Below, one piece after another: positions 26,021 through 34,510 of a DNA stretch of 64,000 nucleotides (position 1 is the stretch's first letter; each line of letters opens with the position of its first letter). Origin of the DNA: JALNYB01 sp963676235 (GTDB taxonomy: Archaea; Thermoplasmatota; Thermoplasmata; Methanomassiliicoccales; Methanomethylophilaceae); the NCBI GenBank assembly GCA_963676235.1, contig OY781044.1, positions 806,001 to 870,000 of the forward strand, given 5' to 3'. The notes under the pieces were generated by a model. That model was given only the letters and a program-made list of their open reading frames with translations, ran no database searches and was not told where the DNA came from. Position numbers and translations under genes: made by a program.

Positions 26021-27571
26021 TTGGCACAAATCAAAAGAGCAATCATTAGTGTCTCGGATAAGTCTGGAATCGTGGACTTTTCTAAAGAATTATCATTGTT
26101 GGGCGTAGAATTGATCTCGACCGGCGGAACATATAAACTTCTGAAAGAGAACGGCGTAAAGGTTCAGGAAGTATCAGAGATAACAGGATTTCCTGAGATG
26201 TTGGATGGACGCGTTAAGACACTCCATCCAAAAGTTCATGCAGGCATCCTTGCAAGGAGGGATTTGCCCGCACATATGGAATCTATCAAAGAGAAAGGTA
26301 TCGAGCCAATAGATATGGTAGTCATCAATCTATATCCATTTAAACAGACTGTTTTGAAAGAAGGTTCAACTCTTGAAGAGATCGTTGAGAACATCGACAT
26401 CGGTGGACCAAGCATGATCCGCGCCGCAGCAAAAAATTATAGATCTGTGGCAGTTCTTACAGATCCGGATCAATATCCTGCGGTCCTCGAACAGCTCAAG
26501 ATAAACAAAGAGTTGGATCAGCCTTTACTTGAGAAATTGATGGCAGAGGCATTTATCACCACTGCTAACTACGATGCAATGATTGCAGGTCAGATGTACA
26601 AAAAGTTCTGCACTGGGTTCCCGAAATCATTTCCCATTGCAAGTGAGAAGGTCGAGGATCTGAGATATGGGGAGAATCCTAATCAGAAGGCGGCATTTTA
26701 CAAAGACCCCTTCACACCTGGAACATCAGTGGCAAAGGCAGAGCAGCTTCACGGAAAACAATTATCATACAATAATATCTTGGATTTAGATAAATCTCTG
26801 GATATAGCAATGGATTTTGAGAAGCCTACGGCAGTTGTTATGAAACACACAAATCCATGCGGACTTGCATCTGCAGACACGATATTTGAAGCATTCAAGA
26901 CATCATACGCAGTGGATCCCCTTTCAGCATTCGGTTGTGTCATATGTCTCAATAGGAATTGCGATATGCCCACTGCAGAAGAGATTGCAAAATATTTCGT
27001 TGAGGCTGTTATATGTCCTGACTTCGAGCCAGGAGTCGTCGATCTTCTTGAGAAGAAGAAGAACATTCGTCTTCTGAGAACGAAGACACCCATATCGCCT
27101 GCTCAGAGATACAGGGAGTTCAAAATGAAGAAGGTTCAAGGCGGACTTCTTGTCCAGACCGATGAGGATGTTCCGATAGATCCGAAGAATCTAAAGATCA
27201 TTACAAAGCGTGCACCCACAGAAGAAGAGATCGCAGCGCTTTTGTTTGCATGGAAACTTGCTAAACATGTGACATCAAATGCTGTTGTATTTGTCAAAGG
27301 AGAGCGCGCTGTAGGTATCGGAGCAGGGCAGATGAGTCGTGTCGATTCTGCGAAGATCGCAGCTATGAAAGCTAATGAACCGACAGCAGGAAGTGTAATG
27401 GCATCGGATGCATTTTTCCCATTTAGAGATGGAGTCGATACTGCAGCCGCAGCAGGCGTTACAGCTATAATTCAGCCAGGGGGAAGTATAAGGGACCAAG
27501 AGGTCATCGATGCTGCCAACGAACACAATATGGCTATGGTATTCACCGGATGCCGTGTATTCAGGCACTAA
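26021..27571 (+). CDS. purH: Bifunctional AICAR transformylase/IMP cyclohydrolase
   Basis: PurH completes IMP synthesis: 10-formyl-folate-dependent AICAR transformylation, then ring closure. The 516 residues include the N-terminal cyclohydrolase (ISVSDKSGIVDFSKEL, STGGTYKLLKENG, FPEMLDGRVKTLHPKVHAGI). The transformylase half has AVVMKHTNPCGLAS and a GAGQMSRVDSAKIA segment. Presence of the full enzyme implies formyl-tetrahydrofolate, consistent with folD at 43621. Start is a TTG behind GAGGGGGGT; the leader can form a small hairpin overlapping this site. Confidence 0.95.
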   Translation: MAQIKRAIISVSDKSGIVDFSKELSLLGVELISTGGTYKLLKENGVKVQEVSEITGFPEMLDGRVKTLHPKVHAGILARRDLPAHMESIKEKGIEPIDMVVINLYPFKQTVLKEGSTLEEIVENIDIGGPSMIRAAAKNYRSVAVLTDPDQYPAVLEQLKINKELDQPLLEKLMAEAFITTANYDAMIAGQMYKKFCTGFPKSFPIASEKVEDLRYGENPNQKAAFYKDPFTPGTSVAKAEQLHGKQLSYNNILDLDKSLDIAMDFEKPTAVVMKHTNPCGLASADTIFEAFKTSYAVDPLSAFGCVICLNRNCDMPTAEEIAKYFVEAVICPDFEPGVVDLLEKKKNIRLLRTKTPISPAQRYREFKMKKVQGGLLVQTDEDVPIDPKNLKIITKRAPTEEEIAALLFAWKLAKHVTSNAVVFVKGERAVGIGAGQMSRVDSAKIAAMKANEPTAGSVMASDAFFPFRDGVDTAAAAGVTAIIQPGGSIRDQEVIDAANEHNMAMVFTGCRVFRH

Positions 27572-27583
27572 GTATACTAAAAG

Positions 27584-27604
27584 CAGGTTGGATATTCCCA
27601 CCTG
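27584..27604. terminator. Imperfect hairpin between purH and the small zinc protein
   Basis: CAGGT ... ACCTG arms plus two further pairs across one mismatch, lying between convergent stops. Weak but well placed. Confidence 0.35.
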
Positions 27605-27614
27605 TTAAACTCAT

Positions 27615-27809
27615 TTACCTTTTCTCCGGATAATCTGGAATTATCGGTTTTCCTTCGGCTTTTCTTTTCATGTGTCCACCGGGTCCGCCTCTTTCGATCC
27701 TGGCTTTCTCAATACATTCAGGATCGTCACATACAAAGGCTGCGAAAACAAAGTTGGTACTGGTCTTTCCGCAGAATTGACATTTATAATCATCAAAATT
27801 TATCGACAT
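27615..27809 (-). CDS. Small zinc-finger protein, unknown
   Basis: A 64-residue protein with a four-cysteine zinc site (CQFC at residues 10-13; CDDPEC at 27-32) followed by a basic, glycine-rich tail (ERGGPGGHMKRKAEGKP). No family recognised. It lies immediately downstream of nadC on the same strand (24 bases), so it may be co-expressed. Nucleic-acid or protein binding is plausible from the basic tail only. Confidence 0.65.
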   Translation of the reverse strand: MSINFDDYKCQFCGKTSTNFVFAAFVCDDPECIEKARIERGGPGGHMKRKAEGKPIIPDYPEKR

Positions 27810-27833
27810 ATTCCGAGAATAGTTATCGAAGGA

Positions 27834-28652
27834 TTAATTATTTGTTATGTCTAAAGAGAAATGGACAGCCTTTACGGAATGTGTTAGTGCACCTAGCGAG
27901 ATCATATCCGCGCAGTTGGTGAAATCGAGGACATTATCTTTTGTTATGTTACCTGAAGCTTCTATAAGGACCTCAGGATTTATCTTCTTGGCAACATCAC
28001 GGAGCATCTTAGTATCTGCGGGTGTCATATGATCGGCCATAATGATGTCCGCACCGTATTTTGCTGCAATCATTCCGTCGTCGATGTTTGAGACTTCCAC
28101 ATCAATCATAATGCCTTGCGGGGCGTTCTTGGCCTTTTTCATGGCATTTTCTATGCCACCGCAAGCAAGGATATGGTTGTCTTTGATCATTATCATATCA
28201 TAGAGTCCATTTCTATGAGGCCAACCACCACCCAAAGCGATTGCTTTCTTTTCGAATTCTCTGAACCCAGGGGTCGTTTTTCTTGTACCTGCTATTTTGA
28301 TATTGTCATCTTGAGTTCTTACGACCTCGATAATAGATGCCGTCGCCGTAGCTATTCCGCTCATCCTCATTAAAAAATTGAGAGCTGTTCTTTCTCCGGT
28401 TAGTATTCCTTTCAGGGGTCCGGACAAGGTCATGACGATCATGCCCTTTCTGACTCTGCATCCGTCTCCTGTAAGCAATTTGGATTCTACATTGAGAAGT
28501 TTGAAGATTCCTTGCGCTTCTTCCAAACCGGCAACAACAGAATCTTCCTCGCAGAGTATCGATGCTGTTCCATAATTGTCTGGAATGAAGATCTCGGTAG
28601 TGATATCACCTTTTCCGACATCCTCGTCAAGGAAGCGTTTCAAATCTTGCAT
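27834..28652 (-). CDS. nadC: Nicotinate-nucleotide pyrophosphorylase (carboxylating)
   Basis: Quinolinate phosphoribosyltransferase of NAD synthesis: quinolinate plus PRPP gives NaMN and CO2. The 272 residues contain RTALNFLMRMSGIATAT, the KTTPGFREFEKKAI substrate loop, GGGWPHRNGLYDMIMIKDNH and IEASGNITKDN, all family hallmarks. NadA/NadB are not in the window. Transcribed with the upstream aCPSF2-like gene (6 bases between) and probably the downstream zinc protein. Confidence 0.95.
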   Translation of the reverse strand: MQDLKRFLDEDVGKGDITTEIFIPDNYGTASILCEEDSVVAGLEEAQGIFKLLNVESKLLTGDGCRVRKGMIVMTLSGPLKGILTGERTALNFLMRMSGIATATASIIEVVRTQDDNIKIAGTRKTTPGFREFEKKAIALGGGWPHRNGLYDMIMIKDNHILACGGIENAMKKAKNAPQGIMIDVEVSNIDDGMIAAKYGADIIMADHMTPADTKMLRDVAKKINPEVLIEASGNITKDNVLDFTNCADMISLGALTHSVKAVHFSLDITNN

Positions 28653-28658
28653 ACGTGA

Positions 28659-29894
28659 TCAGATGTCCAATTCGAATTCTTTTCCACATTCAGGCAGGAT
28701 AACGTTGTAATCTTGAAGATCTGGAAGGAACAGTTCACGAGTTTCAGAGTGCATGATGATGACGTTCTCAGGGTCACTCTTGCGAATGAAGTTGACGAGT
28801 TCGTCATGTCCTGCATGTGCTGAGAAGTCGTATTTCTGAACTTCGCACTCGATTTTAACAGTTTCGCCGTCCATGGTGATGCATCCTTTTTCCATGAGCA
28901 TCCTTCCGTTGGTGTCCTCTGCCTGATATCCTACCAGCAAAATAGCATTCTTTGGGTTTTCTCTGAGTGCTCTGAGGTATCCGAGTACAGGGCCACCATC
29001 AAGCATGCCACCCGTAGTGACTATTATTTGTCCCTTTGTGGCGTGTCTTCTCATACCTGAATTTCTGATTTCATTGAACACTCTTTTTGCTTGTTTTAGT
29101 GCTTTTGGTTCTCTCAGGTATTCAGGATAATCTAAGAATAAATTGGTAACCGAGCGCCCCATACCATCGACCCACATATCGTAGCCGAGGTTCCTTAAAA
29201 GCATCATGATCTCTTGTGTTCTGCCTACTGCAAAACATGGGATGATGACTATGCCGCCACGGTCAACGACTTCATCGATTTTTGCGATAAAACTGTTGAT
29301 GGTTGCATTTTTGTCTGGGTGGTTGCGCCCTCCGTATGTTCCTTCGATGAAAAGGTTCTTGCATTTGATCGGTTTTGCACCGTATACTAGTCCCTGATCC
29401 GCTGTGTGGATGTCTCCTGTGTAAATGGTGTTGTAATCGCACTTGAATTCGAACATAGCCGCTCCCGGGACGTGTCCTGCATCATGCAGCGTTACATCCA
29501 TCTTTCCGAGTTCGATGGTATCTTCGAAGGTAAGAGGTGCTACACATTTCATTGTTCTTTCAATATCTCCTGCGGTGTATGGTTCTGGATATCCCTCTGC
29601 CTTAGCTATCTTGAGACTGTCGTACATCATGATCTCTGATATTTCTGCAGACAGTGGTGTTGTGAACAATTCACAGTTATCCCTTCCACAGATGGCGGGA
29701 ATCATTCCGCAGTGGTCAAGATGACAGTGTGTCAAAAAGACGTGGTCCACGCGAGGCGCCATGATAGGATATTCCGGAGGTTTTGTAGGACTCATCCCGT
29801 ATTCGACCAGCAATCTTTTGTTGTCGCCTTCTATAGTCATTCCCATACGGCCTACCATATCAGCTCCGCCTAGGAAATTAAATTTCATTAACAT
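28659..29894 (-). CDS. Beta-CASP metallo-beta-lactamase ribonuclease (aCPSF2 type)
   Basis: A 411-residue RNase of the CPSF73-like group. The metal-binding HCHLDHCG (about 56-63) and DAGHVPGAAMFEF give the lactamase core. The beta-CASP insert shows IPCFAVGRTQEIMMLL, IIVTTGGMLDGGP and SAHAGHDEL. There are no N-terminal KH domains, so it is aCPSF2 rather than the termination factor aCPSF1/FttA. Start chosen at the ATG nine bases after GGAG. The leader contains an 18-bp palindrome. Confidence 0.88.
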   Translation of the reverse strand: MLMKFNFLGGADMVGRMGMTIEGDNKRLLVEYGMSPTKPPEYPIMAPRVDHVFLTHCHLDHCGMIPAICGRDNCELFTTPLSAEISEIMMYDSLKIAKAEGYPEPYTAGDIERTMKCVAPLTFEDTIELGKMDVTLHDAGHVPGAAMFEFKCDYNTIYTGDIHTADQGLVYGAKPIKCKNLFIEGTYGGRNHPDKNATINSFIAKIDEVVDRGGIVIIPCFAVGRTQEIMMLLRNLGYDMWVDGMGRSVTNLFLDYPEYLREPKALKQAKRVFNEIRNSGMRRHATKGQIIVTTGGMLDGGPVLGYLRALRENPKNAILLVGYQAEDTNGRMLMEKGCITMDGETVKIECEVQKYDFSAHAGHDELVNFIRKSDPENVIIMHSETRELFLPDLQDYNVILPECGKEFELDI

Positions 29895-29952
29895 TAATCA
29901 ATTCTCCTTTTTCGTATTTACCTTCGAATCTATCAAAGGATTTTGTGAAAAG

Positions 29953-29970
29953 AGGTCACGGCCGTGACCT
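29953..29970 (-). promoter_or_regulatory. 18-bp perfect palindrome in the aCPSF2-like leader
   Basis: AGGTCACGG/CCGTGACCT, a perfect dyad in otherwise AT-rich DNA, about 60 bases before the nuclease start and about 35 bases downstream of its likely TATA box. It is either an operator or an RNA hairpin in the 5' leader. Confidence 0.5.
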
Positions 29971-30005
29971 TCTTTGACTGTGATGATGTAAGGCTTTAAG
30001 CCCCG

Positions 30006-30014
30006 CATTATAAG
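30006..30014 (-). promoter_or_regulatory. TATA box of the aCPSF2-nadC transcript
   Basis: Reads CTTATAATG on the minus strand, predicting a start near 29985 and an unusually long leader of about 90 bases. Confidence 0.4.
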
Positions 30015-30285
30015 GTTATAGAGTACGTTACATACTTGTTATATATTTACTTTCTTGGTAAGATTAAATTTTCATTCTTTAATGCGCTTACTATAAAGCG
30101 TTTTATCTCAAGGTGGTTTTTTGATACCTGATCGACGCATATTCATGGCAATGTAAAAATCTTCAATCTTAGTTGTAATTTATGTGTATGGGTCGTTTAG
30201 AAAATTTAAATTTAGGACATAATCTAGGCAGATATTACCAGTTTTTATGGAAACATACTAAAATAAGTATGGGGGTATCTGTGAT

Positions 30286-31659
30286 ATGAGAACAGCTATA
30301 GAGAACAACAGTAAAATTGTGGGTATGTTCGGTATCTTAGCGGCTATAGTTTACATTTTGACCATGTTTATCGCGGTATTGACTACCACAGGGTTCGATA
30401 TTGGCCTTAACAACATGAAAGAGCTTAGCGATGTATCAGTTTACAAAGCAGGATGTGTAATAGCAGGCATGCTGGGTATGATATTCGGAACATGTGTTTT
30501 GGTTCGCAATTTGAAATCCAACGTGTTCATTGGAAAGATCTATGGATTGTGTATGATACTTGCCAGCTTATTGTTGTTGGTGTTAGGAATTGTAGGATTC
30601 CAAAATGATGTCGTGTACTATACATTCATGGCATTGGTCATAATTGCCATATTTGCAAATGCAGGGTATTATTGGGTCACAAATCAAGAAATTCTGACAT
30701 TCGTTACGGTACTTTTTGCCATCATTATTTCGGCAACCGCATTAACAAACACGGTTATGGGATTCGGATTTGCAATTGTTCTGCCTATCTGGCTTCTGGT
30801 AGAGGGTCTTCTTTTCTACTTGGAAACAGAGGTCGAAATACCCGATAAGAAGAAGTCGAAGGTAACAGCTATCAAGAAGAACGAGCCAAAGCCAAAGCCA
30901 TATCCAGTGAAGGCATGTGTTCAGTCAAAGCCGGCAGAGACCACCAAGAAGAAGTTCGAAGAGAATAAAGAGCAACCCAAAAAAGCAGAGGTAAAAGCTA
31001 AGAAATCAACGTCAGTATTGGTTGCTGATTCAGTGGCTGTAGAGCCTATGAAAGAGACGCCTAAGATCAAGGTTATGAGTTCCAGAGATGCCGCGGCAGC
31101 TAGGGATTCTCGTAAGAAAGAAGAGGTTGTTAAAGCAAAAGAAGAGCCGGTCGTTGTCGTTTCATCGAAGAAAGAGTTTGTAAAAGAGGAATCTGTATCA
31201 ACAGTCAAAGAAGACCCGACATTCGCAAAGGAAGAACCTCTATCTCTTGTTAAGGAAGAACCAATTCCAGATTCTGTTGTTGTAGCCGTAGAACCCGTCG
31301 AACAAATTGTCGAAACAGAGGGTGTAGAGGAAGAATATGATGAGGGCCTTTTCGAGGATACGCCCGATGCACTTGTAAGAAGAGCTACATGGAATAAAGG
31401 GCTCAGGTGTAGAAGGGATTATGGAGGGCACAAGATACCTGTAGCTTTTGTTAAAGGGAAAGTTGCAGTGTATGTCGTCGCAGATAAAACAGATTCACCT
31501 GTTTATGAAGTTCTTAGATCCGAAGGATGGACAGTATTGCGTTTCCTTGAGACAGAAATTACGGACGGTAAGATTCAGGGAGAAGAAATCAGTAAAGCTG
31601 TGAAAGAGAATCTGAAAGCTGAACGTGCTTCGAAGAAGAAGAATATTACTAGAAAATAA
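30286..31659 (+). CDS. DUF998-like membrane protein fused to a degenerate Vsr/DUF559-like domain
   Basis: A 457-residue protein in three parts. Residues 15-195: six hydrophobic segments like the protein at 3587-4168. Residues 196-360: a Lys/Glu/Val-rich low-complexity linker with repeats of KEEPV type. Residues 361-445: a compact domain with RRDYGGHKIPVAFVKGKVAV and SEGWTVLRFLETEI, the pattern of DUF559/Vsr PD-(D/E)XK nucleases. The usual Asp and Glu-x-Asp metal ligands are replaced (VAF; VYVVAD), so it is probably a non-catalytic binding domain. Function unknown. ATG 30286 follows GGGGGT. Confidence 0.7.
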   Translation: MRTAIENNSKIVGMFGILAAIVYILTMFIAVLTTTGFDIGLNNMKELSDVSVYKAGCVIAGMLGMIFGTCVLVRNLKSNVFIGKIYGLCMILASLLLLVLGIVGFQNDVVYYTFMALVIIAIFANAGYYWVTNQEILTFVTVLFAIIISATALTNTVMGFGFAIVLPIWLLVEGLLFYLETEVEIPDKKKSKVTAIKKNEPKPKPYPVKACVQSKPAETTKKKFEENKEQPKKAEVKAKKSTSVLVADSVAVEPMKETPKIKVMSSRDAAAARDSRKKEEVVKAKEEPVVVVSSKKEFVKEESVSTVKEDPTFAKEEPLSLVKEEPIPDSVVVAVEPVEQIVETEGVEEEYDEGLFEDTPDALVRRATWNKGLRCRRDYGGHKIPVAFVKGKVAVYVVADKTDSPVYEVLRSEGWTVLRFLETEITDGKIQGEEISKAVKENLKAERASKKKNITRK

Positions 31660-31701
31660 GTCGTCTCCTTCAAACTTTTTAAATAACCTCTTTCACACAA
31701 C

Positions 31702-31710
31702 CTTATAAAC
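31702..31710 (+). promoter_or_regulatory. TATA box upstream of the 31736 gene
   Basis: CTTATAAAC about 30 bases before the ATG predicts a very short leader. It may drive the run through TFS, PCNA and transketolase. Confidence 0.45.
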
Positions 31711-31735
31711 AAATATCTCTCTTATACGATCAGGG

Positions 31736-32533
31736 ATGCGAATGGCTAGTGGCGGAAATCTTGATATTTTGGAATCCAAAATAACCGCAGTAAGGTTTGG
31801 TGTGTACGATCTCAAACTCGCTACAGTGTTTTGTTTAGTCCTATCTGCGATGTTATGGTGGATACCTATTTTTGGTCCCGCTGTAGCAGGTTATGTGTGT
31901 GGAAGAAAATCAGGATCTATGATCAAGTCGATGATATGTGCAGCGGTAGCTGGTTTATTATTGCTGGCTATTGTGTGGTTGTTGTCATATGTACTTCTTA
32001 CTTCAGGCACATCCGCTAGTGAATGTGCAGCAGGTATGTCAGGCATATACGGAATGATAGGATCATATCTACAGACATTCTACATCGAGGGTACATATAG
32101 ACTTAATTTTTCATCACTGGGAATGGTAGTTGTGTTTGCAGGAGTAGGCGGCATCCTAGCAAGGCAGATCAGGATGGAAACGGCCAATCTTTTGGCAACA
32201 GGTGCAATGGAAGGAAGTATCCGTCCCGCGGCAAGATCTGTGGAATTGTACATCAAGAACAAGGAGCTCGGGTTCGAGTGTTTTAACGATTGTATAGTAA
32301 ATCAGAACATGTCCGTTAATGATAATCCCGAAACCAAACAATCTATTCCGAAGAACGGTAGCATCTTTACATCCAGGCGTGATAATAAACCAGTGACTAC
32401 GACCGTCCAGACTGTTACTTCAACGGTCTCTGGTAACACGTTTACGGGCACCGAAGAAGAACATAGCCCCTTCGCAGATATCTTGGGAAGGTCGGATAAC
32501 CGCGGAAAAGAAGAAAATCGTGAACATAAATAA
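31736..32533 (+). CDS. Membrane protein of unknown function
   Basis: A 265-residue protein with about four transmembrane segments (27-50, 60-88, 122-140 and one flanking). A glycine/proline-rich turn (WIPIFGPAVAGYVCGRKSG) resembles small pore or insertase-like membrane proteins. A polar Ser/Thr/Glu-rich C-terminal tail (about 190-265) is likely cytoplasmic. I recognise no family. It precedes TFS by 64 bases. An alternative ATG lies two codons in. Confidence 0.65.
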   Translation: MRMASGGNLDILESKITAVRFGVYDLKLATVFCLVLSAMLWWIPIFGPAVAGYVCGRKSGSMIKSMICAAVAGLLLLAIVWLLSYVLLTSGTSASECAAGMSGIYGMIGSYLQTFYIEGTYRLNFSSLGMVVVFAGVGGILARQIRMETANLLATGAMEGSIRPAARSVELYIKNKELGFECFNDCIVNQNMSVNDNPETKQSIPKNGSIFTSRRDNKPVTTTVQTVTSTVSGNTFTGTEEEHSPFADILGRSDNRGKEENREHK

Positions 32534-32597
32534 TAAGCGCGCGTGTAAGAAATTATTAATACGGACAGCCAATTGGGTAATAGAGAGGCTGAAAAAT

Positions 32598-32897
32598 TTG
32601 TTTTGTTCCTCATGCGGCTCAATGATGTTTCCGAAAGATGGTATGTACATATGCAATTCATGCGGTGCTACTAAGGAAATCGGTACTAAAGCACAGGTGT
32701 TTGTGACAGATTCTAAGAACAGGGAGACGACTGTGATAACAGAGAATATTGCCACTTTGCCTAAGACACGTATACCGTGTCCGGAATGTGGACACACAGA
32801 AGCGTATTTTGTCCTCAGACAAACCCGCGCAGCAGATGAGCCCGAAACCAGGATATATCGTTGCTGTAAATGCAATCACTCCTGGAGAGAGTACTAA
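32598..32897 (+). CDS. Transcription elongation factor S (TFS)
   Basis: A 99-residue RNA-cleavage factor for backtracked RNA polymerase. It has an N-terminal RPB9-like ribbon (CSSCG ... CNSCG) and a C-terminal TFIIS ribbon (CPECG ... CCKC). The catalytic acidic pair lies in TRAADEPETRIYRC. TTG 32598 is chosen: GAGAGG lies nine bases upstream and the protein then starts with the zinc ribbon; in-frame extension to 32520 is basic and unlike the family. Followed by PCNA after 26 bases. Confidence 0.9.
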   Translation: MFCSSCGSMMFPKDGMYICNSCGATKEIGTKAQVFVTDSKNRETTVITENIATLPKTRIPCPECGHTEAYFVLRQTRAADEPETRIYRCCKCNHSWREY

Positions 32898-32923
32898 GTC
32901 TCTTTAGAGTACGAGGTGAATTT

Positions 32924-33661
32924 ATGTTCAAAGCAGAAATAAAGTCAGAAACACTCAAAGGACTGGTCAGCATAATCTCAACTCTCATTGATGAGGTAAA
33001 GTTTACTGTTAATTCAGATGGAATGAGCCTCAAAGCGGTAGATCCTGCACATGTCGCAATGATCGAGCTAAACATCGGCGCAAAAGCATTTGAGTCATAT
33101 TCCGCAACCGAGACTGAGATTGGAGTAGATCTCGATAAAGTGAAATCAGTTATCAAACTCGCTGGACCCGGAGAGACCATCATTATGGAACAGGATGAAG
33201 GCCAGGGCAGGCTTGTATTCAAGATTGGAAATATCACGAGGCGCATGAATCTTATCGATACTTCCTGCATGAATGATCCCAAGGTTCCTCAGCTTACACT
33301 TTCAGCAAATATCGGAATACTCGTTGATCAGTTGCAAAAGGGAATCCGTGCAGCGGAATCTATTTCAGACCATATAGCATTGAAAGCAGATTCGGAAGGA
33401 TTCGAACTTTCTTGTGAAGGAGATACCGATTTCGCAAGTTTAAGAGTTGAGAAAGCAGCTCTCGAGAGTTTGAAAACAGATTCTAAGGTTTGCAGCCTAT
33501 ATCCTTTGGAGTATTTCTCGAACCTGATCAAGGCGATTCCCGCAGGTACGATTGTTAATATTGAGTTGGACGATGATTATCCAGTAAAGCTTGTATTCAA
33601 GTTAGCTAATGGTGAATCCACTGTCAGTTATTTCTTGGCACCAAGGATTGAAAGCGATTAA
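32924..33661 (+). CDS. pcn: DNA polymerase sliding clamp PCNA
   Basis: A 245-residue clamp subunit that tethers replicative polymerases and other factors. The N-terminus is MFKAEIKSETLKGLVSIIST; DGMSLKAVDPAHVAMIEL and the C-terminal LVFKLANGESTVSYFLAPRI are diagnostic. The start follows GAGGTG at 32912-32917; an upstream in-frame ATG (32870) overlaps TFS and is not conserved. It sits in a run with TFS and transketolase genes. Confidence 0.96.
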   Translation: MFKAEIKSETLKGLVSIISTLIDEVKFTVNSDGMSLKAVDPAHVAMIELNIGAKAFESYSATETEIGVDLDKVKSVIKLAGPGETIIMEQDEGQGRLVFKIGNITRRMNLIDTSCMNDPKVPQLTLSANIGILVDQLQKGIRAAESISDHIALKADSEGFELSCEGDTDFASLRVEKAALESLKTDSKVCSLYPLEYFSNLIKAIPAGTIVNIELDDDYPVKLVFKLANGESTVSYFLAPRIESD

Positions 33662-33682
33662 GGGCGTTTATTGGTGAGTCCC

Positions 33683-34510
33683 ATGGAATGCAGCATTAGT
33701 GATATAGAAAATAAGGCGAACATCCTTAGGTTAGATGTCATCAAGATGACCACAGAAGCAGGTTCTGGACATCCTGGAGGTTCGTTATCGGCAGCAGATA
33801 TGATGGCGGTACTCTATTTCCGTGTTTTGAATCATGATCCTTCGAATCCATTGTGGGAGGATAGGGATAGATTCGTACTTTCAAAAGGTCATGTTGCCCC
33901 GGTTCTTTATGCGGCATTGGCGGAATCAGGATATTTCCCTACAGAAGAACTAATCACGTTAAGAAAATTAGATTCTAGACTACAGGGTCATCCAGTACGT
34001 GGAAAGGTTCCTGGTGTTGAAATGTCAACAGGTTCACTCGGGCAGGGACTCAGTATGGCGTGCGGTATCGCTCTTGCAGGTAAAATAGACAAGAAGGACT
34101 ATCATGTATACTGTCTGCTTGGAGACGGAGAGCTTCAGGAAGGTCAGAATTGGGAAGCTGCAATGCTTGCTCATCATTACAATCTTAGCAATCTTATCGC
34201 ATTCGTAGATCGTAACCGCCTACAGACAACAGGTAACACAGAGAATGCTATGTCATTGGATCCTCTTCCGGAAAAATGGAAGGCGTTCGGATGGAATGTC
34301 ATAATCATCGATGGTCATAATGTTCGGCAGATCATCGAAGCATGTGAAAAGGCTAAAGGTTCTAAGAAGCACCCGACAGTTATCATAATGAACACAGTTA
34401 AAGGAAAAGGCGTCTCCTTCATGGAGAACAATGCAGATTTCCATGGAAAGACATGCAAACCTGCAGAATATGCTATGGCTATTAAAGAACTGAAAGAGGT
34501 TATTCAATGA
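33683..34510 (+). CDS. Transketolase, N-terminal (TPP-binding) subunit
   Basis: A 275-residue half transketolase. TPP-binding residues are in LLGDGELQEGQNWEA; GHPGGSLSAADMMAVLYF and KGHVAPVLYAALAE are typical. With the C-terminal subunit it transfers two-carbon units between sugar phosphates to make pentoses. ATG 33683 is preferred since GGTGA sits five bases upstream; TTG 33671 and GTG 33674 are in frame. Overlaps the next gene by 4 bases. Confidence 0.92.
   Translation: MECSISDIENKANILRLDVIKMTTEAGSGHPGGSLSAADMMAVLYFRVLNHDPSNPLWEDRDRFVLSKGHVAPVLYAALAESGYFPTEELITLRKLDSRLQGHPVRGKVPGVEMSTGSLGQGLSMACGIALAGKIDKKDYHVYCLLGDGELQEGQNWEAAMLAHHYNLSNLIAFVDRNRLQTTGNTENAMSLDPLPEKWKAFGWNVIIIDGHNVRQIIEACEKAKGSKKHPTVIIMNTVKGKGVSFMENNADFHGKTCKPAEYAMAIKELKEVIQ

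Larger units (their letters stand above)
29895..30285. other. Intergenic region between divergent aCPSF2-like and membrane-protein genes
   Basis: About 390 bases without a gene. I see the palindrome at 29953-29970, a minus-strand TATA at 30006-30014, a plus-strand AT-rich element near 30201-30213 and a small hairpin CATACT/AGTATG (30254-30271) ahead of the plus-strand start. No tRNA or convincing short gene. Confidence 0.6.

Noticed and set aside
29895..30285. Possible small RNA gene around the palindrome 29953-29970
   Set aside because: The hairpin lacks a T-run and a separate promoter; position in the leader of the nuclease gene explains it better.
32520..32597. N-terminal extension of TFS
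   Set aside because: The added residues are basic, overlap the previous gene and are absent from the family; TTG 32598 with GAGAGG upstream fits better.
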